The notes beneath the pieces were generated by a model. That model did no database searches. It saw only the letters and a program-made list of their open reading frames with translations, and was not told where the DNA came from. Below are positions 52,593 through 60,466 of a DNA stretch of 64,000 nt, one piece after another. Made by a program: the position numbers and the translations under genes. Source of the DNA: Bacteroidales bacterium (GTDB taxonomy: Bacteria; Bacteroidota; Bacteroidia; Bacteroidales; UBA932); contig JAGBAO010000014.1 of NCBI GenBank assembly GCA_017938925.1, forward strand, positions 25,457 to 89,456, given 5' to 3'. Each line of letters opens with the position of its first letter. Within the stretch, counting starts at the first letter, position 1.

Positions 52593-54542
52593 CTACTCAG
52601 TGTAAACTGTAATGCTGTCCATTCTCACCTGAGCAGACAAAGTTTCAACCACATACGAATCTGCCGCAGCAGTTAAGTCAACTTGCACTGTTTTACCGTC
52701 TATTGCAACCGTTCCAGTCGTAATCGATTCTTTAAGTGCTTTTGCATAAGATTCATTATTGCAAGCGAACCAAATCTTTGTCATTCCCGAACACTCTACT
52801 GTAAGTTTTGACGACTTGTAGAATCTTGCAGGATTCGAATAATCAGCAACATTGCTAGTTGAAGCACCCTTATCATTGACAACCTTAATTCCATTCTGTT
52901 CCCAAACCTGCTGGCTTGTAGTTAACGTTGTCCTATTAGCGACATCGGAAAAAGAGATAGTTGCTGCTCCGGCAGGTATTTCTATCTCAACATCGCCACC
53001 AGTATTGCCACCACCGGTATTACCGCCACCGGTATTGTCTCCCTCCTGAACGGTAAGATCCTTGGTTCCCTCATACAAGTATGGGAGGAAACTTGCATCC
53101 TGAGTCTCTCTATATGCTCCATAAGAGTTATAATTAGAAGAGAACTGTATCCACTTTGGTGCCAAGACATTAGTGATCTTGAATGTCCCATCTGACTGAG
53201 CCTCAACTTTCCACACATGACCGGAAGTCGGTTCCTTTGAAACATTGAAATTCTTATAATCGTCATCTGCCACATAAAGGAATCTTCCATCTGACTGCAT
53301 TATGGTATATCCACCTTCAACAGCTGTAAACACAAAACCATATTCATCAGAAGTTGTAATCTTTCCTTCTGAATCAGGAGTCACAGAATTCTCATAAAGA
53401 TAGCCATAAGTACGAGATGCCTCTATCGGTTTTGCAACGATTCCCTCTGCAAAAATCACATATTTCTTACCGCTTGTAACCTGAGAAACCTTTGTGTAAA
53501 CATCTGTAGGCCATGTTTGTGTGTTTCCGCCAGTATTATCTCCACCGGTATTGCCACCACCTGTAGAGCCGGCTCCGAAGTCCTTTGCTACTGCCTTTGA
53601 GAAGTCAACTGCAGTTCCTTCCTTAGCTGAAGCCACGAGCTTGAAGTCGTCCATACGGTATGAACTTGCAACATCAACTGCCATGCAGATTGAAAGGGCT
53701 GCCGTACCTGCTGGCACAGAGAAGTTTGCTGTAGCCACGTTCCAACGGCCTTCTGTTGTACCGCCTGCAAATGTGTAGTCTGTGAGCTCAACCCACTTTG
53801 CTCCACCGTCAGCACTGAGCCAGATATGGAACTCTTCGTTCTTGAAGAGGCTTCCGTTGTCCTGAGAGTACTTCTCTGTTCCGAAAGTGAGTTCAAGATC
53901 TTTTGCCTCACCAAGGGCAATTCCATGAGTTGCAAGATATGCAGACTTTCCGAAGAACATGTTGTTGTTACCTGATCCAGGATAGTCTGAATAGCTGCTG
54001 TTTGATGTGGAGTTCGAACGTGCCGACATTCCGCTGAATGCATAAGTCACGTTTGCCGCTCCTGTTCCCTTTTGGTTCTTCCAGCCCTCGAACTGATCAA
54101 GATATGGCCATGAAGTACCTGTCTTCTGAGCTACGTCCTTGTCATAGTCATTAGAATAGATCACCAGAGCATCTGCAGAACCCTTAGGGCCGGCCTGCTT
54201 CACAGTCAGATACTTGGTCTGCATTCCGATTGAGAACTCTACAGAGACCTCACGGTCATAACCCTCATTTGACAATGCGGAAACGGTCACCTGCTGAGCA
54301 TCAGCCGATGCTGTTCCTGAAGCAGGGTCGACAACAAGCCAATCGGCAGTCTCGTCGAATTTCACAGTCCAGTCACGTGTCGCAGTAACATCAACAGTCG
54401 CCTCTCCACCGGCTGCTTCCAATGTCACCTCTTCCAGACTCAATGCGATGCTTGGAGTGCCGAGATCGGCCTTCTCATTTTCGCACGCTACAAATGCCAT
54501 GGCAGAGGCCATGACAGCTGCAAATAAACTTTTAATCTTCAT
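52593..54542 (-). CDS. BACON-domain multidomain lipoprotein, first gene of the nuclease locus
   Basis: A 649-residue lipoprotein (MKIKSLFAAVMASAMAFVAC, Cys20). Domains in order: a BACON-like sandwich (about 30-118, GEATVDVTATRDWTVKFDET), a jelly-roll-like domain (about 125-320, SNDYDKDVAQKTGTSWPYL), a Gly/Asn/Thr linker near 340, a domain with KKYVIFAEGIVAKPIEASRT, a second Gly-rich linker near 505, and a C-terminal beta domain ending SITVYTE. I choose ATG 54542; the frame runs on into the antisense of the dus gene and has no signal there. It is probably a surface binding protein; the ligand is unknown but nuclease genes follow. Confidence 0.82.
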   Translation of the reverse strand: MKIKSLFAAVMASAMAFVACENEKADLGTPSIALSLEEVTLEAAGGEATVDVTATRDWTVKFDETADWLVVDPASGTASADAQQVTVSALSNEGYDREVSVEFSIGMQTKYLTVKQAGPKGSADALVIYSNDYDKDVAQKTGTSWPYLDQFEGWKNQKGTGAANVTYAFSGMSARSNSTSNSSYSDYPGSGNNNMFFGKSAYLATHGIALGEAKDLELTFGTEKYSQDNGSLFKNEEFHIWLSADGGAKWVELTDYTFAGGTTEGRWNVATANFSVPAGTAALSICMAVDVASSYRMDDFKLVASAKEGTAVDFSKAVAKDFGAGSTGGGNTGGDNTGGNTQTWPTDVYTKVSQVTSGKKYVIFAEGIVAKPIEASRTYGYLYENSVTPDSEGKITTSDEYGFVFTAVEGGYTIMQSDGRFLYVADDDYKNFNVSKEPTSGHVWKVEAQSDGTFKITNVLAPKWIQFSSNYNSYGAYRETQDASFLPYLYEGTKDLTVQEGDNTGGGNTGGGNTGGDVEIEIPAGAATISFSDVANRTTLTTSQQVWEQNGIKVVNDKGASTSNVADYSNPARFYKSSKLTVECSGMTKIWFACNNESYAKALKESITTGTVAIDGKTVQVDLTAAADSYVVETLSAQVRMDSITVYTE

Positions 54543-54604
54543 AATCTTTTGTTGTATTGATAAATAATTTCTGCACATATATCTGCCTACCACGGCAAAA
54601 CACA

Positions 54605-54634
54605 CAAAAATAATCATTTCCTCAAGAATTTCAA
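54605..54634 (-). promoter_or_regulatory. Promoter of the nuclease/TonB operon
   Basis: The minus strand reads TATTTTTG (54612-54605) and TTG (54634-54632) with a 19-bp gap, an excellent match. The leader before ATG 54542 is about 55-60 nt. It is divergent from the dus promoter 32 bp away. Confidence 0.7.
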
Positions 54635-54665
54635 TATAATAGCCTGAAAATATTGCATTCCGCAT

Positions 54666-54696
54666 TTGCAAGGGGACGCAATAATAATTATTTTTG
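54666..54696 (+). promoter_or_regulatory. Promoter of the dus gene
   Basis: TTG (54666-54668), 20 bp, TATTTTTG (54689-54696). It decides ATG 54705 as the start; an in-frame upstream start at 54666 would begin at the -33 box. The mRNA would be nearly leaderless. Confidence 0.7.
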
Positions 54697-54704
54697 CGCG
54701 CTGT

Positions 54705-55739
54705 ATGAAGATTGGGAACATAGAACTGGGAGAGAGGCCGCTGTTTCTGGCGCCGATGGAGGATGTGACTGACGCATCCTTCCGTTTCATATGCAAGGAG
54801 TTCGGGGCCGACATGATGTACACGGAGTTCATCTCGTCGGACGGGCTGATACGTGATGCCCGCAAGTCGCTCGAGAAGCTCGTGACTTATGATTATGAGG
54901 CTCCTATAGGCATCCAGATTTATGGCAATATCCCTGAAGCGATGGTCGATGCGGCAGTGATGGCTGAGCGTGCGGCGGAGATTGCCGGAGGCCACGGGGC
55001 TGACCTGGTGGACATCAACTTCGGCTGTCCGGTGAGCAAGATAGCCCGCAGAGGGGCCGGGTCGGGAATGATGAGGGAGCCGGACAAGATGGTGGAGATC
55101 ACCAGGATGGTGGTGGACGCAGTGAAGCTGCCGGTCACCGTGAAGACCCGTCTGGGCTGGGACGAGGACTCGAAGATCATCGTCGAACTGGCCGAAAGGC
55201 TTCAGGATGTCGGAATCCAGGCTCTCACGATCCACGGACGCACACGCTGCCAGATGTACAAGGGCGAGGCGGACTGGCCCCTGATCGGAAAGGTGAAGGA
55301 GAATCCGCGAATGCACATCCCGATCATCGGAAACGGAGATATTTCCTCACCGCAGAAGGCTGCAGAGGCGTTTGACAGATACGGCGTCGATGCAATAATG
55401 ATAGGCCGTGCGACATATGGTCATCCGTGGATATTCAAGGAGATAAAGCATTATCTGCAGACGGGCGAACTGCTCCCGCCGATGAGTGTCACAGACAGGG
55501 TGGAGCTGGCGAAGAGGCACCTGGCCAAGTCATTGGAAATCAAGGGAGACCGCGTAGGAGTGCTGGAGATGAGACGACATCTTTCGTGCTATTTCAAGGG
55601 ACTTCCGGACTTCAAGGAGACAAGGCTCAGACTGGTCACGCTCAACGACCCGGCGGAACTTTTCGCCACTCTTGACGGGATTGCCGACCGCTGGGGCTCA
55701 TACGAGGCACCGCCTGCTTCCAACATATACAACGTGTAA
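54705..55739 (+). CDS. tRNA-dihydrouridine synthase
   Basis: A 344-residue flavoenzyme (MKIGNIELGERPLFLAPMED) that reduces specific tRNA uridines to dihydrouridine. APMEDVTDASFR is the FMN-binding start, INFGCPV holds the catalytic Cys, and VTVKTRLGW, LTIHGRTR and GNGDI are standard DusB-type motifs. Which uridine it modifies is not clear from the sequence. lpxK follows 31 bp downstream on the same strand. Confidence 0.96.
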   Translation: MKIGNIELGERPLFLAPMEDVTDASFRFICKEFGADMMYTEFISSDGLIRDARKSLEKLVTYDYEAPIGIQIYGNIPEAMVDAAVMAERAAEIAGGHGADLVDINFGCPVSKIARRGAGSGMMREPDKMVEITRMVVDAVKLPVTVKTRLGWDEDSKIIVELAERLQDVGIQALTIHGRTRCQMYKGEADWPLIGKVKENPRMHIPIIGNGDISSPQKAAEAFDRYGVDAIMIGRATYGHPWIFKEIKHYLQTGELLPPMSVTDRVELAKRHLAKSLEIKGDRVGVLEMRRHLSCYFKGLPDFKETRLRLVTLNDPAELFATLDGIADRWGSYEAPPASNIYNV

Positions 55740-55770
55740 CGGATCTCATCTGCATATTTAACATAGAACT

Positions 55771-56901
55771 ATGATAGACAAGATATTACTGTTTCCATAC
55801 TGGGCTGCCCTGAAGATCAGGCACTTCATGTTCGACCACGGACTCCGCAAGGTCCGCAGCGCGGACGTGCCTACCATCTGCGTTGGCAATGTCACCGTCG
55901 GAGGCACAGGTAAGACTCCGCACACCGAGATGCTGCTGCGCACCCTTCTTCAGGACTCCGTCTGGGCTGACAAGAATATCGCTGTCCTGTCGAGAGGCTA
56001 CAAGAGAAAGACACGCGGCTTCCAGCAGGTGACCGCTGACGGTACCGCCAGGGAGTACGGAGACGAACCTATGCAGATAAAGAAGAAGTTTCCGTTCATC
56101 ACAGTGGCCGTGGACAAGTCCAGAGCTGAGGGCTGCGATTTCCTGAGCCACCCGGACAAGCTTCAGACATCGAAGAAGGCTCGCCGCTGCAAGGACAAGA
56201 ACCTGCCGGCGGCAGATCTTATAATCCTGGATGATGCATATCAGCACAGATCGCTCAAACCGACGGTTTCCATAGTTCTTGTAAACCACGAAAGGCCTGT
56301 CTTCAACGACCACCTGATGCCGCTGGGACGCCTTCGCGACCTGCCCGAGAGAATCGGAGCTGCTGATATCATCATCGTCTCGAAATGCCCACAGGACATG
56401 AATGCATGGCAGAAATGCACATGGGCGGAGGCTCTCGGAGTGGAACATTATGACGCCTCACTATGCCAGGGAATACGCAAGGACGGCCGCAGGCAGTTCA
56501 TATTCTTCACCACCATCACCTATGATTCCCCGGAGGCAGTCTTCCCTGAAGGAGACCCAAGATATGTCTATGCCAAGAGGCTCATCCTCTTCTCGGGAAT
56601 CGCCAACGACCTGCCTCTGAGGCACTACCTCAGCAGTTCATACAAGATAGTCCGTCATTTCGACTTCCCGGATCACCACAGGTTCTCGTGGTCGGACATG
56701 ATGTCGATACGTGAGGAGGCCAACGCCTTCCCAACCTCTGTCGTGATGACCACAGAAAAAGATTGCCAGAGAGTCCGCGACTGCAAGAAACTCCCTGACA
56801 ACCTTAAACAGCGTATGTTCTATACTCCTATCAAGACCTCCTTCCTCTCAGAAGCCGAGCAGACGGTCTTTGCCGCTACTCTGAACGGTCTCCTGAAATG
56901 A
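55771..56901 (+). CDS. lpxK: Tetraacyldisaccharide 4'-kinase
   Basis: A 376-residue membrane-associated kinase that phosphorylates the lipid A disaccharide at the 4' position. The modified P-loop is VGNVTVGGTGKTPHTEMLL, and LIILDDAYQHRSLKP is the DD-QHR motif characteristic of LpxK. VLSRGYKRKTRG matches the RGY motif. The last 26 bp overlap the 3' end of the convergent aroF-CM gene. Confidence 0.95.
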   Translation: MIDKILLFPYWAALKIRHFMFDHGLRKVRSADVPTICVGNVTVGGTGKTPHTEMLLRTLLQDSVWADKNIAVLSRGYKRKTRGFQQVTADGTAREYGDEPMQIKKKFPFITVAVDKSRAEGCDFLSHPDKLQTSKKARRCKDKNLPAADLIILDDAYQHRSLKPTVSIVLVNHERPVFNDHLMPLGRLRDLPERIGAADIIIVSKCPQDMNAWQKCTWAEALGVEHYDASLCQGIRKDGRRQFIFFTTITYDSPEAVFPEGDPRYVYAKRLILFSGIANDLPLRHYLSSSYKIVRHFDFPDHHRFSWSDMMSIREEANAFPTSVVMTTEKDCQRVRDCKKLPDNLKQRMFYTPIKTSFLSEAEQTVFAATLNGLLK

Positions 56902-57982
56902 CCTTGTTCTGAATTTCCACCGAAGCCTCGTGAATCGCGTTGAAGACCTCCTTGATGAAGTCTTCCGGAAGGTCGTATTCCTGTCCCTTTGCAACCACTT
57001 TTGCCAGCACCTTGTCCCAGCGTGAAGTCTGGAGGATGGCGACATTGTTAGCCCTCTTGTACTCTCCGATCTGACGGCTCACCTTCATTCTGGCTCCGAG
57101 GGTGTAGAGGAGGTTCTCGTCGAGGATGTCGATCTTCGCACGAAGCTGGTCTATATTCTCCTTCCACTCCTTAGAGTCTGAATCTAAATCTCTTACGGTG
57201 ATCTTATTGTAGAGAAGGTCGCTGAGCTCGTCCGGGGTCAGCTGCTGCTTCGCATCGCTCAAAGCGCATGACGGATTGCAGTGGGACTCGATCATAAGAC
57301 CCTCGAAACCCAGGTCGAGAGACCTCTGGCTTAGCTCCTGGATATAGTCCTTGCAGCCTGCCATATGGCTCGGATCCACAAAGAAAGGCAGTTCCGGATG
57401 GCGGCTGCGCAACTCGATGGCCATCTGCCACTGAGGATCATTGCGGTACTTGATCTTATCTGCCGTCGAGAATCCTCTGTGGATGACTCCGAGTTTCCTG
57501 ATTCCGGCACGGTTCAGACGCTCCAGCGCACCGATCCAGAGGTCGATGTCGGGATTGACCGGGTTCTTGACCAGGACAGGTATGTCAGTGTCCTTCAGTG
57601 CATCTGCAATCTCCTGGACAAGGAACGGATTGGCAGTGGTGCGCGCACCGAGCCACACAAGATCGACTCCATACTTCAGGCACTCGAACACATGCTTCTC
57701 GCTGGCCACCTCTGTGGATATCTTCAGGCCATATTCCTTCTTTGCCCTCTGCATCCATTTCAGGCCGGGAGCACCGACGCCCTCGAACGAGCCCGGGTGG
57801 GTGCGAGGTTTCCATATTCCTGCACGATAGACGTTGATTCCCATCTCCTTCAGGCCCTTGGCCGTCTCCATGACCTGCTCCTCGGTCTCGGCACTGCACG
57901 GTCCTGCCACAACACTCGGCCTGGGCTCCGTGAACATGCCCCACTCATACAGAGGCACTATATCTAATTTCTTGTCTGCCAT
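56876..57982 (-). CDS. DAHP synthase-chorismate mutase fusion
   Basis: A 368-residue bifunctional enzyme of aromatic amino acid synthesis. Residues 1-255 are a KDO8PS-like DAHP synthase (VAGPCSAETEEQVMETAKGL, WKPRTHPGSFEG, VDPSHMAGCKDYI). Residues about 270-365 are a type II chorismate mutase (LRAKIDILDENLLYTLGARM then IGEYKR). The fusion is usual in Bacteroidota. It is the last of four minus-strand genes (pheA, aminotransferase, tyrA, this), 15 bp after tyrA. Mutase-linked allosteric control by prephenate is known for such fusions. Confidence 0.96.
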   Translation of the reverse strand: MADKKLDIVPLYEWGMFTEPRPSVVAGPCSAETEEQVMETAKGLKEMGINVYRAGIWKPRTHPGSFEGVGAPGLKWMQRAKKEYGLKISTEVASEKHVFECLKYGVDLVWLGARTTANPFLVQEIADALKDTDIPVLVKNPVNPDIDLWIGALERLNRAGIRKLGVIHRGFSTADKIKYRNDPQWQMAIELRSRHPELPFFVDPSHMAGCKDYIQELSQRSLDLGFEGLMIESHCNPSCALSDAKQQLTPDELSDLLYNKITVRDLDSDSKEWKENIDQLRAKIDILDENLLYTLGARMKVSRQIGEYKRANNVAILQTSRWDKVLAKVVAKGQEYDLPEDFIKEVFNAIHEASVEIQNKVISGDRSE

Positions 57983-57997
57983 ATATTTATAAACTTG

Positions 57998-58897
57998 TTA
58001 TCTTATTATTCTCCTGATCTTGTTGGACTCCTCAATAAGGCCGCGTATCGCATCCTCATCCCCTTCCTCGATGGCCGTCCTGAACGCCTGCATCTTGTCG
58101 ATGTATGTATCGATCACATGCAGGACATTGTCCCTGTTCTGGGTCAGGATCGGGGTCCACATGTCGGGACTGCTCTTTGCCAGACGCACGGTCGATGAGA
58201 ATCCTCCCGATGCCAGGTCGAATATATGCTTTTCATCCTTCTCCTTGTCCAGCACCGTCAGGGCCAGGGCAAAGGAAGTTACATGCGAGATGTGGGACAC
58301 ATATGCCGTATGGACATCGTGGCTGGAGGAATCCATATATATTGTCCTCATATTCAATGTCTCGTACAGGCACTCCACCGTGCGCACCGCCTTCGGATCC
58401 GACTCCTGGGCATCGCAGATTATGCCTGCGTGGCCATCGAAAAGTCCTGGCATCGCCGCCCACGGGCCGCTGTACTCCGTACCTGCCATCGGATGCGTCC
58501 CCACATATCTCCTCCTCTCCGGGTGGTATTTTACCGCACGGGCAAGCTGCTCCTTGGTCGAGCACACGTCGATGACCACCTTCCTGGATTCTGCGTCCTG
58601 ATGCTCTATGCTCTTCCCATCCGGTCCTGCTGCCGGCCTTTGTGTCACACACCGGTCCAGCACCTGAGGCAGCATCTTCACGGCTGCTCCCACCGGCACC
58701 GCCAGCACGACGAGATCCGCCTCGTCCACGCACTCCTCGAAGGAGACTATCCTGTCCGCCAGTCCGATCTTTTCAGCTGCGGCAGCGTTCACAGGGTCCG
58801 ACTCGACTCCCAGCACCTCGTCCGCAAAGCCTCTGCGTCTGAGATCCACCGCCATCGACCCTCCGATCAGTCCAAGTCCTATGATTCCTACTTTCAT
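57998..58897 (-). CDS. tyrA: Prephenate dehydrogenase
   Basis: A 299-residue NAD(P)-dependent enzyme making 4-hydroxyphenylpyruvate. The Rossmann motif is IIGLGLIGGSMA, and the active-site His lies in THPMAGTEYSGP; HDVHTAYVSHISHVTSFAL is the substrate helix. Between VLDRC and RKVVIDVCSTK there are about 23 residues (83-105, TQRPAAGPDGKSIEHQDAES) that I do not expect in this loop, which is normally short. It is followed 15 bp later by the DAHP synthase-mutase gene, whose product supplies its substrate. Confidence 0.94.
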   Translation of the reverse strand: MKVGIIGLGLIGGSMAVDLRRRGFADEVLGVESDPVNAAAAEKIGLADRIVSFEECVDEADLVVLAVPVGAAVKMLPQVLDRCVTQRPAAGPDGKSIEHQDAESRKVVIDVCSTKEQLARAVKYHPERRRYVGTHPMAGTEYSGPWAAMPGLFDGHAGIICDAQESDPKAVRTVECLYETLNMRTIYMDSSSHDVHTAYVSHISHVTSFALALTVLDKEKDEKHIFDLASGGFSSTVRLAKSSPDMWTPILTQNRDNVLHVIDTYIDKMQAFRTAIEEGDEDAIRGLIEESNKIRRIIR

Positions 58898-58983
58898 TAT
58901 TTCACTTAACTATCTACAAACCAATACTTTATGGAATTGTCCTGCCATCCTTTCCATGCAGGACAAACATCTAACTAACTGGC

Positions 58984-60213
58984 TTACAACAACTTCGCCT
59001 GCACGGCAGATATTCTGTCATACGCCTCTTCCAGCACCTGAGGCTTCGCGCAGAGGGATATGCGTATATAATCCTCGCCGTTCTTTCCGAATATGAAGCC
59101 CGGGGTGATGAACACTCCTGCTTTGTGGAGAATCCTGTCGGAGAACTGTTCTCCGGCAGATTTCCCGACTCCCTCCGGTCGCTCGAAATGACATGGGGAC
59201 TCCTGCAGATCTCCTACGCGTCCCCACAGGAACATTCCGGTGGAATTATGGTCATATTCCGCTCCCAGCAGATCGAAGATCCTTCCGGCCAGCACCCTGC
59301 GGCGACGATATTCCTCATTCAGCTGAGAAAACCACTCCGGCCCCTGGGCAAGTGCCTGGACAGCAGCCAGCTGCAACGGCTTGAACATTCCCGAATCCAT
59401 CTGGCTCTTCACTTTCAGAATCTCTGATATGACCTGGGCATCAGCCGCCACCATTCCGATTCGCCAGCCAGCCATATTGTGGGCCTTGCTCAATGAATTA
59501 AGCTCCAGACAGCACTCCTTCGCTCCCGGCTGGGCAAGAATCGACAGAGGCCTGTCGTTCAGGATGAAGCTATATGGATTGTCGTTGCATATGAGGATTC
59601 CGTGTCTGCGGCCGAAGTCCACAAGCCTTGCATACAGCTGCTCTGAGGCGGGCGCACCGGTCGGCATGTTCGGATAGTTGGTCCACATTATCTTCACCCC
59701 GCTAAGGTCCATCCTCTCCAATGCCTCGAAATCGGGCCACCAGCCGTTCTCTGCACGTAGATCATATGTAACTATCTCTGCCTCAACCAGTTTAGAAGCC
59801 GAAGAATATGTCGGATAGCCGGGGTCCGGGACAAGCACCTTGTCACCTTTGTCCAGAAACGCAAGCGATATCAGCAGGATGGCCTCCTTGGATCCGACCA
59901 GGGGCTGGATTTCCTTTGCAGGATCGAGTTCCACACCGTACCAGCGGGAATACCAGTCTGAGAAAGCTTGTCTGAGTTCGGGCAGTCCCACATAGCTCTG
60001 GTATGCGTGGTTGCCCGGCTGAATGGCTGACTCGCACAGGGCTTCGACGGCAGGTACCGGCGGCATCCCGTCCGGAGAACCGATGCCGAGATTGATCACC
60101 GGGGCCTCACCTGCGGCCTTGCGGTCGAGGTTCATCTGCGCAATCTCCTTCAGCTTGCGGGAGAAATAGTATTCCTGGACGGACTCCGTCCTTTTTGCTG
60201 GTCTTATTATCAT
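58984..60213 (-). CDS. PLP-dependent aminotransferase (class I) with in-frame repeat insertion
   Basis: A 409-residue fold-type I aminotransferase, likely acting on aromatic keto acids or aspartate. GIGSPDGMPP at the N-terminus, SKEAILLISLAFLDKGD, TNYPNMPTGAP, CNDNPYSFI, and the PLP Lys in LNSLSKAHNMAGWR are typical. Residues about 338-354 (QESPCHFERPEGVGKSA) are encoded by a dispersed repeat at 59155-59205 and interrupt the otherwise normal FLWGRVGDL...FITPGFIFGKNG region. The gene stands between pheA and tyrA, which supports a role in phenylalanine and tyrosine synthesis. Confidence 0.92.
   Translation of the reverse strand: MIIRPAKRTESVQEYYFSRKLKEIAQMNLDRKAAGEAPVINLGIGSPDGMPPVPAVEALCESAIQPGNHAYQSYVGLPELRQAFSDWYSRWYGVELDPAKEIQPLVGSKEAILLISLAFLDKGDKVLVPDPGYPTYSSASKLVEAEIVTYDLRAENGWWPDFEALERMDLSGVKIMWTNYPNMPTGAPASEQLYARLVDFGRRHGILICNDNPYSFILNDRPLSILAQPGAKECCLELNSLSKAHNMAGWRIGMVAADAQVISEILKVKSQMDSGMFKPLQLAAVQALAQGPEWFSQLNEEYRRRRVLAGRIFDLLGAEYDHNSTGMFLWGRVGDLQESPCHFERPEGVGKSAGEQFSDRILHKAGVFITPGFIFGKNGEDYIRISLCAKPQVLEEAYDRISAVQAKLL
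59155..59205. repeat. GTCATTTCGAGCGACCGG-type repeat inside the aminotransferase gene (family 5)
   Basis: On the minus strand it reads GTCATTTCGAGCGACCGGAG followed by GGAGTCGGGAAATCTGCC. Its ends pair (GATTT/AAATC region with TCGAGCG/CGGTCGC in the centre). It adds about 17 codons without a stop. From memory, this sequence type is widespread between genes in Bacteroidota and other bacteria. Confidence 0.8.
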
Positions 60214-60336
60214 CGTCTTCTTTTTTATATATCAGTTTACGCCTGTCATATCAAGCGTAGTGGAGACATCTTTATATATCGTTCCAATTTTCACAAATAG
60301 TTCAGCAAGACTTTACCTATAAGTTTATTATGCGAC

Positions 60337-60449
60337 ACCGACAGGCAGAGTTTTGACTGATTTAGCGCCTGACGGTGGTCAAAACCTCCTGTTTTGCCCG
60401 TTTTCGGGGACCGACAGGCAGAGTTTCAGCCGATTTAGCGCCTGACGGT
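60337..60449. repeat. Family-1 hairpin doublet, 40-33-40, between pheA and the aminotransferase gene
   Basis: Units 60337-60376 and 60410-60449 both run ACCGACAGGCAGAGTTT to GCCTGACGGT; the spacer (33 bp) ends GTTTTGCCCGTTTTCGGGG. It occupies the 253-bp gap inside the aromatic operon, 18 bp after the pheA stop in the direction of transcription, so it would be part of the mRNA. Confidence 0.9.
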
Positions 60450-60466
60450 CTATGTAACAATCTTTT

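Noticed and set aside
53521-53570. Gly-Asn-Thr repeats in the BACON lipoprotein as a mobile DNA repeat
   Set aside because: The short ACCACCGGTATTG-type repeats encode flexible linkers between domains and occur only at the two linker sites (near 53000 and 53540).
52593-55316. A 907-codon reading frame extending the BACON lipoprotein gene upstream
   Set aside because: The extension runs antisense through the dus gene and its promoter. The lipoprotein signal at 54542 and the promoter at 54605-54634 fix the true start.
18108-60449. CRISPR-like regularity of the 40-bp units and 33-bp spacers
   Set aside because: Each site has only two (once three) units, the spacers are related to each other, units invert, and no cas gene is present. 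It is a dispersed doublet element, not an array.
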